Origin: Ipomoea triloba | Taxonomy: Eukaryota > Streptophyta > Magnoliopsida > Solanales > Convolvulaceae | Reading direction: 5' to 3' | DNA: 64,000 bases | NCBI RefSeq assembly: GCF_003576645.1 | Contig: NC_044917.1 | Location: 2,417,923-2,481,922 of the forward strand | Part shown: positions 39,332 through 51,800 of the stretch, in pieces | Layout: every line of letters starts with the position of its first letter | Numbering within the stretch: the first letter of the stretch is position 1 | Notes under the pieces: generated by a model | Seen by the model: only the letters and a program-made list of their open reading frames with translations | Databases searched by the model: none | What the model was told of the DNA's origin: nothing | Translations under genes and position numbers: made by a program

Positions 39332-40331
39332 GGTGGCAATGAAAGGCGGCGGTTATTCATTAATGATGGACCCACCATTATTATATTCACAAAACTAACT
39401 AAGGTTATATCTACTCTTATAATAACAACAATTTTATTCCTGATTAGCATTACATTTAAGCATATAAGTTTGACATTTGTGCGTGACCTCACACAAGTTT
39501 TCGTCACAGTTGATATATTATGTACTTTTAATTAACAATTATATATATTTAATTATAACTAAATATACATAATCTACTACTAAATGTATATAATTTGTTA
39601 ATTAAAGTATACAATATTTTAATCATACGTATCACAACATTCATGATTGACCTTATATAATAAAGTTCTACTACACATACTCTCAAATTCTACTCCCATA
39701 CTTCTACTCCCTGAAATAACAAATAGATATTGATTATTTTCATTATGTGGACCACAAAAAAATGTGTACATCAAAAGCATGTAAGAGAAAGTACAAATTG
39801 GAAATATAAAATGGTACTACATCAAGTATTCTCTTATATAATAATTACCTATTTGCCTCCACGTCGGAAAAACACGTGAGTCGTCAGGTCTGCAGAGCAG
39901 CATGCATGGCTCAAACATATCTTTATTGTCTCCATCCTTGTCTTTTTTTTTTTTTTTTTTAAAGCAATCATCGTAGTTAAATTATAATTATAATTTAGTG
40001 GTGTTGTAATAAGACTAGTATGTATAAAATGAAATTTAATAACAGGTCTCACCTCTAATAAGACTATCGTTTCTATATTTGTCAAATGAAGCTGTAGTTA
40101 AAATAAAATGAAACTTTAGTTGTGCTGAAATGAAACTACAATGTATATAAAATAAAACTAAATATTTTATATCTACCAACTAATTATACGAAACAGGTGT
40201 CATTTCTTTATTAAAAAATGACACTTTCGTCGACGCAAGTACAGTAAAATTTGTCGGTAGTAGGTACAGTATAATTGTCCAGGCTACTTGCCTTATTATC
40301 ATCCGTCCCATCTCACTAAGCAGGTGAAACA
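39332..40331. other. Intergenic region before chorismate synthase
   Basis: About 1 kb of AT-rich sequence separates the possible minus-strand transcript at 39331 from the chorismate synthase start at 40332. A poly-T run of about 18 is at 39943-39960, and short repeated motifs such as 'aaatgaaact' lie at 40027-40160. No gene is seen. The final 100 bp should hold the chorismate synthase leader. Confidence 0.45.
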
Positions 40332-40627
40332 ATGGCAACACCTCTTACTGTCTCCTCCTCTCTCTTCTCTGCTCGCCGCAAACGCCGCCTGGGTTAGTTT
40401 CATGTTCTCACGGCGAGCTACCTTAGCGAACTTCTTTTCTTGTTTTTTTACATATATATATATATGGTTGCAGAAGTAGTTAAGGCTGCGGGGAATACCT
40501 ACGGGACTCACTTCCGGGTGACAACGTTTGGGGAATCTCACGGGCTGGGCATTGGTTGTGTTATTGATGGCTGTCCCCCTAGGCTGCCTCTCACACAGGC
40601 TGATGTTCAGCTACATCTCAATAGAAG

Positions 40628-40664
<37 letters not shown>

Positions 40665-43049
40665 AATTAGTGAAGCTAAGCTGAATTTTTTTCTAAATTA
40701 AAAAAAATGCAAATAGAAATGTTGTTTATTAAAAAAATAAAATGAATAAGGATCAATTAAGCTCTTGAACTATTTAAAAAATTACAATTTGGTCGAACTA
40801 AAAAAAATTTGAATATATACTTAAAAGTATATAATTAGTCGATTTTCAGGAAGCCAGGCCAAAACCAGATTACAACCCCTAGGCAAGAGCAGGATACATG
40901 CCAAATTTCATCAGGCGTTGTTGATGGTATCATTCATTCATACACCGTTTTTCATTAAAAAAATAATAATATATAAGAACTTCATTCACTGGGTTGTGTG
41001 GATGTGCAGGGCTTACCACTGGGACTCCAATCAAGATTGAGATTCACAACCAAAATCCAAGAAAAGATGTAAGCTATCATACATTTCATTTTATATACTA
41101 CCCACTGCACGCAACTTAACAAATTAAACTGCTGTTACGTTGAACCAAAATGACTGAAATATTATTAATAATGATAATTTGCATTGTCTGTTTGTATGTT
41201 TTTATGTTTGTTAGGACTACCGTGAAATGTCCATGGCCTATAGGCCTTCTCATGCAGATGCAACCTACGATTTCAAATATGGAGTGAGGTCCATAGAGGT
41301 GATATATATACATGGAGCTAGCATAACTAAATGATTTGAAAACTCTGATCTTCTTTGTTTTCGTTTTTTTGTTCTTGATCTCTTGATCCTGTTTTTCTCA
41401 ACAATATAATATTCATAGGGTGGCGGTAGGGCTTCTGCAAGAGAAACCATTGGGAGGGTAGCTGCCGGAGCTGTTGCCAAGAAAATCCTTAAACAAATTG
41501 CAGAAACTGAGGTTTACCTTACACCCCAAATCACTTAGCTAGCTTGCTCATACCTATATATATATATATGTAGTACGTTTATGCATTGAGTTTATCGATC
41601 TGTTTCATTCTTATTTGGTTTGTCCATGTGTTTGAATCCAAGATTCTTGCTTATACTTCTCAAGTTCACACGGTAGTACTTCCTGATAGCTTGGTTGATC
41701 TTGAAGCTCTCACACTTCCTCAGGTGTATATAGCCAGCTATATATATATACTCCGTTAATTTGTTGATGTAATGAATTAATCATAAAGTTTTGTTGCATG
41801 AGTGCAGATAGAGAGTAATATTGTTGGGTGCCCGAATCCTGAGTATGCAGAAAAGATGATAGCTGCCATTAATGGCGTCAGAGAGAAAGGGGATTCTGTA
41901 GGAGGCGTGGTTACCTGCATTGTCAAGAATGTTCATCGGGTAAGCTAGCTAATTTCCCTTATCAGATCATTTAATTATGGTATTTAAAAGCTAGCTAGGG
42001 TTAATTAATTGGGTGAAAAATAATGATGAAATGTGTTAACTGTTCTAAGGGTCTTGGTTCGCCAGTATTTGATAAACTTGAAGCTGAGCTGGCAAAAGCT
42101 GTAATGTCCATTCCAGCAAGTATTGGTGTTGAGTTTGGCAGTGGCTTTGCAGGTATACACTCACACACTTATATATATATATATATATATTATATTTTTA
42201 TATTATATGCTCAACATTCACTCGTCACGCACCAGTTACACTATCTATAAAACAATGCATTCATTTTTTATTTTTTTTATATTATATGCTCAACATCTGC
42301 TATCGTTACTTCAATTCTCATCAGGAACACTCATGACTGGTAGTGAGCACAACGATGAGTTCTACGTGGATGAGCATGGAAGAATAAGAACAAGAACCAA
42401 TAGATCTGGTGGAATTCAGGTTAGTTTAATTTATAGATTAATTAGCTCTGAATTGGGGTATATAATAGTATATATATCAACTGTGGGTACACAACTTGGC
42501 TCTCCCTGTAGGGTGGAATATCGAATGGAGAAATCATTCATATGAGAGTCGCATTCAAGCCAACACCTACTATCAATGTGAGTCATAAAATCATATCATC
42601 ATACATTATTATTCATATGCAAAACTGCTATAATGTATATTATTATTATTGTTTATTGAAATGGGTTGGTGTATGTATGCACAAAATGAACATATATATG
42701 CAGAAGAAGCAGATGACAGTGACTAGGGACAAACGTGAGACGGAGATTACATTTCCTGGTAGACAAGAGCCATGTGTCGCTCCGAGAGGTTAGTTTTAGC
42801 TAGGACCTCCTAATTAATTGGAAGTTATGTTGCTTGATGTTAGCTAGGTTTGTATTAATTAATGAATTGAATGGCGGCTTAGCAGGTATTCCGGTGGTGG
42901 AAGCCATGGTAGCACTGGTGCTGGTTGATCAAGTGATGGCGCAATATTCACAGTGCATGCTCTTCCCTCTCAACCCATCTCTGCAACAACCCTTTGCCCC
43001 TGCCCCTGCTGTACACCAATCCCATTCTGCTGCTCTTTCAAATGCTTAA
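40332..43049 (+). CDS. CS: Chorismate synthase
   Basis: Thirteen exons join in phase to about 417 residues: 40332-40392, 40474-40627, 40850-40926, 41010-41068, 41215-41298, 41419-41511, 41643-41723, 41808-41939, 42050-42152, 42325-42419, 42512-42577, 42704-42788, 42886-43049. It converts 5-enolpyruvylshikimate-3-phosphate to chorismate, the last common step to aromatic amino acids, folate and quinones, and needs reduced FMN. Signatures are FGESHG (His about 43), [12 protein letters not shown] (His about 130), [66 protein letters not shown] and TRDKRETE. An in-frame TAA stands just upstream of the ATG, so the leader before the mature domain is only about 20 residues, far shorter than the roughly 50 usual for plastid forms. 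Its sequence differs at many sites from the plant forms I recall, so it may be a second paralogue. Confidence 0.94.
40631..40661. repeat. (TA)n microsatellite at the chorismate synthase intron 2 donor
   Basis: About 30 bp of alternating TA begins within 5 bases of the donor GT (40628-40629). A similar shorter tract follows the exon 9 donor (about 42172-42190). Confidence 0.9.
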
Positions 43050-43880
43050 TTAGGCCAGCCGGCCCATCAACAATCCCATTCTGCTCCAATAAGGCCGGCC
43101 TGCATGCAATCTGTAGTAGTAATGTAGTGTATTAATAACTCCGATCCAGTCCTGATTAAATTATATGCTCCAACAAATTACAACTCTTTTGCTTCTCTAT
43201 CTAACTTATTTGTGTGTCACAACTTATATTATATTGTAGACCAGGTTAAAAACAACGTTTTGTTTAACTTAGCATATATATATATATATATAACATTTGC
43301 AGTAGATACACAAGTTGTCAACATTTTCTAATCAAGAGAGAAACACAACTATAAAAACGAACAAGCTAAGTACCTTGTGGTTTGATTGTATCATTGTTAT
43401 CATTTTAATCCAAATGTCATATGTTTGAGTCTTATCCTAATCATGTTGGCACGAAAATTAACTAAAATTAAATTTTCAGGAATCACATTAAAGTATGAAG
43501 CTACTGGTTATATATATCATCCCCAAAGCTGCGCTTTAGTATTACTTTTTCCTGTTTAACATCATATCATAATCTCCTTTTAAAAGATAATAATGTAACT
43601 CAGTCTTAAGTTTGATTAAACATCACAAACAATTTCATAATTGCCGTACAAAGGGGAAGCTTTCGAGCTTCACGAGGTTATAATCTTCATTATTAAGCAT
43701 ATCTTAACATTTTCAAAAGATGTATTGTCTATTATTTTTATTATTTTATTATAATTATTATATTATACAATCATTATTGTTTCATCCATGGCTCCTTATT
43801 AAATGGAGACAATGTGTGAATGGTTATATATAAGTCCAAAAAAAAAATAATACTTAAATAGTGTTGAAAAGGACGATCCA
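43050..43880. other. Region downstream of chorismate synthase
   Basis: It holds the 3' UTR of chorismate synthase (including two 'aatcccattctgct' repeats, one at the end of the coding exon), a (TA)n tract near 43275-43291 and AT-rich sequence. No gene is seen. Confidence 0.45.
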
Positions 43881-44410
43881 TTTTTTTAAGAGTTAGTTTA
43901 GGTAATGGTTTTCTGACTATGTTGATTTTTCAAAATTAGTCCCCGACTTTTAATTTGGACAATTTAAGTCCCTTGACTTTCAAATTCTTTCCAATATTGG
44001 TCATTTCGTCAAATTTTGGTTAAGTTGAGGTCAAATGAAGGGGTAAAATTGTCCGTTCACCTATTTAGTGTATTATTACTCGCATTTCTCATGTCCTATA
44101 CGCTGTATATATGAATATAATCGCAACCGAAGTCTCAATCGAAGCCATATAATCTCATATGAACCTGATTATATTCATATATATAACGTATAGGACAGGA
44201 GAAATACGAGTAAGAATACACTATACAGGTGAACGAACAATTTTATTCCTTCATTTGACCTTAACTTAATCAAAATTTGACAAAATGACCAACATTGGAA
44301 AGAATTTTAAAGTCAAGAGATTTAAATTGTCCAAATTAAAAGTCGGGGACTAATTTTAAAAAATCAACATAGTCGGAGGACCATCGCTAGAATTAACTCT
44401 TTTTTTTAAA
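43881..44410. mobile_element. Large fold-back element (~0.5 kb, MITE-like)
   Basis: The two halves are inverted copies. The left arm runs from 'tttaagagttagttta' through 'gactatgttgattttt', 'attagtccccgactttt' and 'gacttaaattg'-type blocks to about 44125. The right arm (about 44175-44402) is its imperfect complement ('aaaagtcggggactaatttt', 'aaaatcaacatagtcgg', 'aattaactcttttttt'). The loop is about 50 bp ('caaccgaagtctcaatcgaa'). Such non-autonomous elements form long hairpin RNAs when transcribed. Confidence 0.8.
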
Positions 44411-44519
44411 GTTGATTAGAAGGCTAATAAAGTAGATTCCTAATAGTAGAATATATGCATGCATGAATTAGCTACGACTTTAATTTTTAAATTATTTTTT
44501 ACATGCATATTATATTATT

Positions 44520-44848
44520 ATTAGGGAAAATTACATTTTTGTCCCTAAATTATAGTATAATTGTAAAATTGATCCCTGAGTGTTGGTCGTGTTCACTTTT
44601 CACTTTAAGCTATCATTGGTATTGTACTTTTCGTCATTTTATTAACTTTTCATGCTCACTTTTAATTTGTCTCAAAGTTATACTAAAGTTGTAAATTTCA
44701 TCCCGATTGTTTTATTAGTAAATTGACGAAAAGTGCAATGCCAATGATAATTTAGGGATAAAAAAGTGAGCATGACTAACAATTAGGAACAAATTCTACA
44801 ATTATCGCATAACTTAGGGACGAAAAGTGTAATTATTATTGTCCTAAT
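44520..44848. mobile_element. Second fold-back element (~0.33 kb, MITE-like)
   Basis: It begins 'attagggaaaattacatttt' and ends with its diverged complement 'gtgtaattattattgtcctaat'. Matching inner blocks include 'gtccctaaattatagtataatt' against 'aattatcgcataacttagggac', and 'attggtattgtacttttcgtc' against 'gacgaaaagtgcaatgccaat'. The family differs from the element 110 bp to the left. Confidence 0.75.
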
Positions 44849-45264
44849 GATGCGATTATGTAGTGAATAGAGTATTAGGAAAGTTCCGTTGAACTAATTT
44901 TCATTAAACACGAAGAAAATAAGCTTTGTTATAAACTTATAATAATATTAGTAAGGATGTTGGATTGGTGACCAAACTACCCATATTCAAATATTCAATT
45001 ATTATTAGTTAATAGCACCCCAAAAAAAAAAAAATTAAAAACAAAGCTATGCAATAGTGAAGGTTGTTTTGACCCCTAGAAGCAGGCAAAGAATAAAGAA
45101 TTAAAATTTTTATTTTCTAATGGCTATACCATTGGTGTCTTCATCGAACTTTGTGGATGAAGAGACACTACAAGAAATTTCTGTCTAATTTTTGGTAGAT
45201 TAGATATCACAATTGGAAAAACGCATTATATTGTTCTAATAATATAATATTAAGCAAGTTATAA

Positions 45265-45317
45265 TTATATCTAAAAAGAATTAAAAAGTGAACTTTATTG
45301 CATGTATTGTATAATAT
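45265..45317. repeat. Left copy of a ~53-bp repeat that also flanks the Helitron 3' end
   Basis: It begins 'ttatatctaaaaagaattaa' and ends 'tgtataatat'. The copy at 55166-55220 is identical apart from two extra A. Confidence 0.85.
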
Positions 45318-45759
45318 GTTGACAGGCATATTGTTAACCTGCAAATATGTTTATATAAATAAATTCTTAATGTGAACAAACAAATTACCATGCATTGCAC
45401 TCATGTAAATATATGAACTCTCATCACAGAATTTAGTTAAATTAAGAAACACCTTTTAGTTTTCAAAAAAAGAAGAAAAGAAACACCTTTTAGTTTCAAA
45501 TGCTAGCATATATTTCTCCCAATAGATTTCACAACAGTGATAAGAAAGTTTCAGCTCAAAAGCATCAAAGCATTTAAAATAGCTGCAAGAATTATCATAG
45601 CTTGCCTTAAAAAGTTATTTAACAGTCCTTTGCCTTCAAAAACTAATGATTTCAAATCAAATTTAGAGTTTAAATAGCTTTTTTACCTAATTGATTAGCA
45701 ATCACATATTTCGATTCACCAAATAAACTACTTACTAAAATTGAATGAAAAAGACCTTC

Positions 45760-45760
45760 N
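45760..45760. other. Single-N contig join
   Basis: A lone N inside 'gaccttcnttttgtaag' marks an uncertain junction just before the first recognisable Helitron exon. Sequence on either side may not be contiguous in the genome. Confidence 0.9.
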
Positions 45761-45843
45761 TTTTGTAAGTGTATTTAAAGCTAAGTACGAATCATTATAT
45801 GAGAATTGTCTAATTACTGTTTTTTTTTTATTTTGTATTTTAG

Positions 45844-48800
45844 AAAATGAGTTGGCATTACAAGCAACTGTTGGTTCTTCACCATTTAATCCAGTTCATC
45901 CGAGATTTAACGGTGAGCATTTTTTTAATAACCTACGCGCCTATTTTTTTCTATATAAAATGCAGTCATAAATTTTTTTGCTTCAATATAAATAACTGCA
46001 GTAGCTGGTAATGAAGCATTGTTTGGTGGATTTACGGTTTGCTCTCCATCAACACCTATTAATACACCCAACAAAGGTACTACTATTCAAAAATATAATA
46101 TAATATAATGTAACATAATAGGTTAAATTATATGCAAATTTTGATTGATTTGTTCGGTTAAATTGTTGCAGTTAATGCTCATCAAAGTCCATCATTAAGT
46201 GCAATCACAAATGGTATATGTTATATTCAAATGATCTTATTTTCCATTTCGACTAAAATAATATTTTAATCTTATTTTATATATTCAATAATAGTTTTAT
46301 TTTGATGTATTAATATTATTTTGTCTTTATTTGATGCAATTATTTATTTTGCAAAAAAATTGCAGTTGCTAGCAACCCAAGTTTATATGAATTGAATAGT
46401 ACAATTGGTTCCTTCACACCCTCGACTGTCGTCACAGATGGTAAGAATTTTCTCTATTAGTTCAGTACATATTTCTTCATTTGTTGTATATGGTAAATGT
46501 GTTGTTATATATGCTTGAATAAAAATAAATTCTATACGATCAATGTGATATATATGTTTATAAAAAAAAATTGCAGTTGATATGAATAACATGTTCTCAC
46601 CGTCTAATGAGCGTTCATTAAATACGCCAAATATGCCAACTTCAATGTCTTCATCACGCCAACCATTAGCTGATGTTACGAACGGTAATTTATACTTCAG
46701 TATGGTTTTTGCCTTTTGTTATTCCCAGTGCCTGTTTACAACTTGTTGAAAATTTTTAGTTGGTTGCATGCTCTATATAGTAGTACTGGAATTCATTAGA
46801 TAAGAAGTTTATTTGAAAATTTTGAAAAATAGGCTCATTGATTGGATGACATATTGATTGGAATAATAATTTACATTTTTTTAGTATGCAATTTGCCTTT
46901 TTTTTAGAATTTAGCATGCAATTTGTGAACTTATTGGTAGACATATTAATTGGAATAATAATTTGTCTTTTTTTCTCTTTGGGAAAAGGGTCAAATAAGC
47001 CCCTTAACATTATACCAAAAGTCAATTAGGTCCCTCAACTTTCGAAAGGTGCAATTAAATACATGAACTCATAATTTCAGTTACCTAATTGACTTTTGGT
47101 ATAATATTAAGGGGCTTATTTGACCCTTTTCCATTTTTCTTTTATGCAATTTGCCTTAAGTTAGCAATTTAGCATGCAATTTGTCTTATTTTATATGCAA
47201 TTTACATTTTTTAAGAATTCCTACCTAATATTATTTACCTGTGTTATTATTTAAATTAACAAAATAAAAATTACTTTCCTTATGCATGTATCCGTGTTAT
47301 TATTTAAATTAAAAAAATAAAAATTACTTTCCTTATGCATGTATCCACCGTTTTTTACTTGTGTTATTATTATTTTTACGTTAGCAATTTAGCATGCAAT
47401 TTGTAAACTTATTGGAAAACATATTGATTGGAATACTGGTTTGCCTTTTTTTTTTTTTTATGCAATTTGCCTAAATAAAAATTACTTAAAATAAGAATTC
47501 CTAATATTATTTAACAATTCATTGTATTTTATTAAAGTGGAAACAGAAACGCATCGTCGACGTAATCGTGTTCCGCGATCAATTGTAAGAAATTCCAGTA
47601 GGTCATCGTCAAGAACAAATGAGACGAATTTAAACAATGATTCACGACTGGTTGAGACTCAAAATAATGGATATGGTCAGTTTTCCTTTTTTAAAATATA
47701 AAAGTTTGTTCTGTTCATTTTTTCAAAATTTAAATAATGTGTATTCATTGTATTCTTTACGTTACCAGATTGTTATTTTGACCTTGGAGATCCTATTCAT
47801 TCGTGTAATTATTGTGGGGCTTTATTTTGGTGGCAAGAGCGCTCTAATCAAAATGTAACATGCGCATTGCCAAAATACACAAAGTGTTGCTATGAGGGCA
47901 AAATCCAATTACCTCGCATGAAGGATTCTCCTCATGTGCTGCAGAGGCTATACTTTGGTGATACTGAACAGAGCAAACACTTCCTTAGTAATATTCGAAG
48001 GTATAACAGCATGTTCTGCTTCACGTCTTTGGGCGGTAGAATTGATAGGTCACTCAACACCGGTAATGCTCCTCCAGTGTTTAGGATTAGTGGTCAAAAT
48101 TATCACTGCATTGGAAGCTTGGTTCCAATAGATGGTTCGATGCCAAAATTTGCGCAACTATATATTTACGACACAGATAACGAGATTAAGAACCGCATCA
48201 ATTCTGTCAGGTAATTAACTATTATTTATCTATTCCCTTTTTTTTTCGTATACAGAGGGGAAAGTAATTTAGGGGATATCAATGAAGAGATTGTTGTCGA
48301 ATTGAAGAACATGCTAGACCAAAATAATGTCTTGGTCAACTGTTTCAGAATGGCAAGAACTGAGATCCAATCTAATCTAGTTATTGAGGTTAAGATGAAT
48401 TTAATAGGCAAGCGGAACAAAGATGGAAGGACCTACAATTTACCTACCGCTCATGAGGTAGCTGCACTTATTGTCGGGGATATTGACCCATCAATGGGAG
48501 ATCTAGACATATTGATTGAGACCAGAACTGGACAGTTGAAGAGAATAAATCAATTGAACCCCGCATATCTGCCACTACAGTACCCTTTATTGTTCCCCTA
48601 CGGTGAAGATGGCTATCGCGAAGACATTATATTCTCTGATGCATGGCGTCAATGTCATCCTCGTGGAAGGATAAGAATTAGCCCTAAAGAGTATTTCTCA
48701 TTTTATATACATGAGAAGGTAAATGAGAAGCATACATTGTTGTATTCTAGGAGGTTATTCCAACAATTCTTGGTTGATGCGTATACAATGATTGAATCTG

Positions 48801-51800
48801 CACGCTTGATCTACATTAGAACTCATCAGAAGGTGTTGCGTTGTGAAGCTTATCAAGGGTTGAGCGATGCATTGACAAGAGGAGAATTAGACCCTGCAGC
48901 TCGAGGTAAAAGAATTATACTCCCATCATCATTCACAGGTGGAGCTAGGTATATGATTCAAAACTATCAAGATGCTATGGCAATATGCAAGCACATCGGT
49001 TATCCACACATATTCATTACATTCACTAGCAACCCAAAGTGGCCTGAGATTGAACGGTATGTTACACACCGTGGCCTTAAAGCAGATGATAGACCTGACA
49101 TCATTTGTCGTGTGTTTAAGATGAAACTTGATGCGATGATTGAAGACATCAAAACAGACAAGTTGTTTGGCGATATATGTGGAGGTATTTGAGATCATAC
49201 ATAATTGAATTTGCCATCATCAATTCTAATTTTCCTTTATAAACTTTAATTGGTCATTTTTGTATTATCTTTGCAGTTATCTACACGATTGAATTTCAAA
49301 AAAGAGGTCTCCCTCACGCGCATATCTTGCTATTTGCCAAAAGAATGAATAGGCCAAATTCTGCGAACGAAATTGACGCATTGATCTCAGCTGAAATACC
49401 AGACCCAGATGTTGATGCAGAATACCATCATGCAGTCAGTGAATTCATGTTGCACGGACCCTGTGGAGAACTTCGGAAGAATTCGCCCTGCATGGTAGAT
49501 GGTAAATGTTCAAAGTATTTTCCAAAAAAACATGTTACTCATACGATTTTGGATAAAGATGGTTACCCGATTTACAGAAGGCGTGACAATGGGCGCACAA
49601 TCAATAAGAATGGAATTAAACTTGATAATCGTTACGTCGTCGCGCATAATAGACATCTGCTCCTAAAATATCGCGCACATATTAACGTTGAATGGTGCAA
49701 CCAGTCTAGGTCTATTAAATATTTATTCAAATATGTGAACAAAGGAAATGATAGGGTCACAGCAGAATTCATGAGTAGTTCAGNACCTAATATTATTTAC
49801 CTGTGTTATTATTTAAATTAACAAAATAAAAATTACTTTCCTTATGCATGTATCCGTGTTATTATTTAAATTAAAAAAATAAAAATTACTTTCCTTATGC
49901 ATGTATCCACCGTTTTTTACTTGTGTTATTATTATTTTTACGTTAGCAATTTAGCATGCAATTTGTAAACTTATTGGAAAACATATTGATTGGAATACTG
50001 GTTTGCCTTTTTTTTTTTTTTATGCAATTTGCCTAAATAAAAATTACTTAAAATAAGAATTCCTAATATTATTTAACAATTCATTGTATTTTATTAAAGT
50101 GGAAACAGAAACGCATCGTCGACGTAATCGTGTTCCGCGATCAATTGTAAGAAATTCCAGTAGGTCATCGTCAAGAACAAATGAGACGAATTTAAACAAT
50201 GATTCACGACTGGTTGAGACTCAAAATAATGGATATGGTCAGTTTTCCTTTTTTAAAATATAAAAGTTTGTTCTGTTCATTTTTTCAAAATTTAAATAAT
50301 GTGTATTCATTGTATTCTTTACGTTACCAGATTGTTATTTTGACCTTGGAGATCCTATTCATTCGTGTAATTATTGTGGGGCTTTATTTTGGTGGCAAGA
50401 GCGCTCTAATCAAAATGTAACATGCGCATTGCCAAAATACACAAAGTGTTGCTATGAGGGCAAAATCCAATTACCTCGCATGAAGGATTCTCCTCATGTG
50501 CTGCAGAGGCTATACTTTGGTGATACTGAACAGAGCAAACACTTCCTTAGTAATATTCGAAGGTATAACAGCATGTTCTGCTTCACGTCTTTGGGCGGTA
50601 GAATTGATAGGTCACTCAACACCGGTAATGCTCCTCCAGTGTTTAGGATTAGTGGTCAAAATTATCACTGCATTGGAAGCTTGGTTCCAATAGATGGTTC
50701 GATGCCAAAATTTGCGCAACTATATATTTACGACACAGATAACGAGATTAAGAACCGCATCAATTCTGTCAGGTAATTAACTATTATTTATCTATTCCCT
50801 TTTTTTTTCGTATACAGAGGGGAAAGTAATTTAGGGGATATCAATGAAGAGATTGTTGTCGAATTGAAGAACATGCTAGACCAAAATAATGTCTTGGTCA
50901 ACTGTTTCAGAATGGCAAGAACTGAGATCCAATCTAATCTAGTTATTGAGGTTAAGATGAATTTAATAGGCAAGCGGAACAAAGATGGAAGGACCTACAA
51001 TTTACCTACCGCTCATGAGGTAGCTGCACTTATTGTCGGGGATATTGACCCATCAATGGGAGATCTAGACATATTGATTGAGACCAGAACTGGACAGTTG
51101 AAGAGAATAAATCAATTGAACCCCGCATATCTGCCACTACAGTACCCTTTATTGTTCCCCTACGGTGAAGATGGCTATCGCGAAGACATTATATTCTCTG
51201 ATGCATGGCGTCAATGTCATCCTCGTGGAAGGATAAGAATTAGCCCTAAAGAGTATTTCTCATTTTATATACATGAGAAGGTAAATGAGAAGCATACATT
51301 GTTGTATTCTAGGAGGTTATTCCAACAATTCTTGGTTGATGCGTATACAATGATTGAATCTGCACGCTTGATCTACATTAGAACTCATCAGAAGGTGTTG
51401 CGTTGTGAAGCTTATCAAGGGTTGAGCGATGCATTGACAAGAGGAGAATTAGACCCTGCAGCTCGAGGTAAAAGAATTATACTCCCATCATCATTCACAG
51501 GTGGAGCTAGGTATATGATTCAAAACTATCAAGATGCTATGGCAATATGCAAGCACATCGGTTATCCACACATATTCATTACATTCACTAGCAACCCAAA
51601 GTGGCCTGAGATTGAACGGTATGTTACACACCGTGGCCTTAAAGCAGATGATAGACCTGACATCATTTGTCGTGTGTTTAAGATGAAACTTGATGCGATG
51701 ATTGAAGACATCAAAACAGACAAGTTGTTTGGCGATATATGTGGAGGTATTTGAGATCATACATAATTGAATTTGCCATCATCAATTCTAATTTTCCTTT

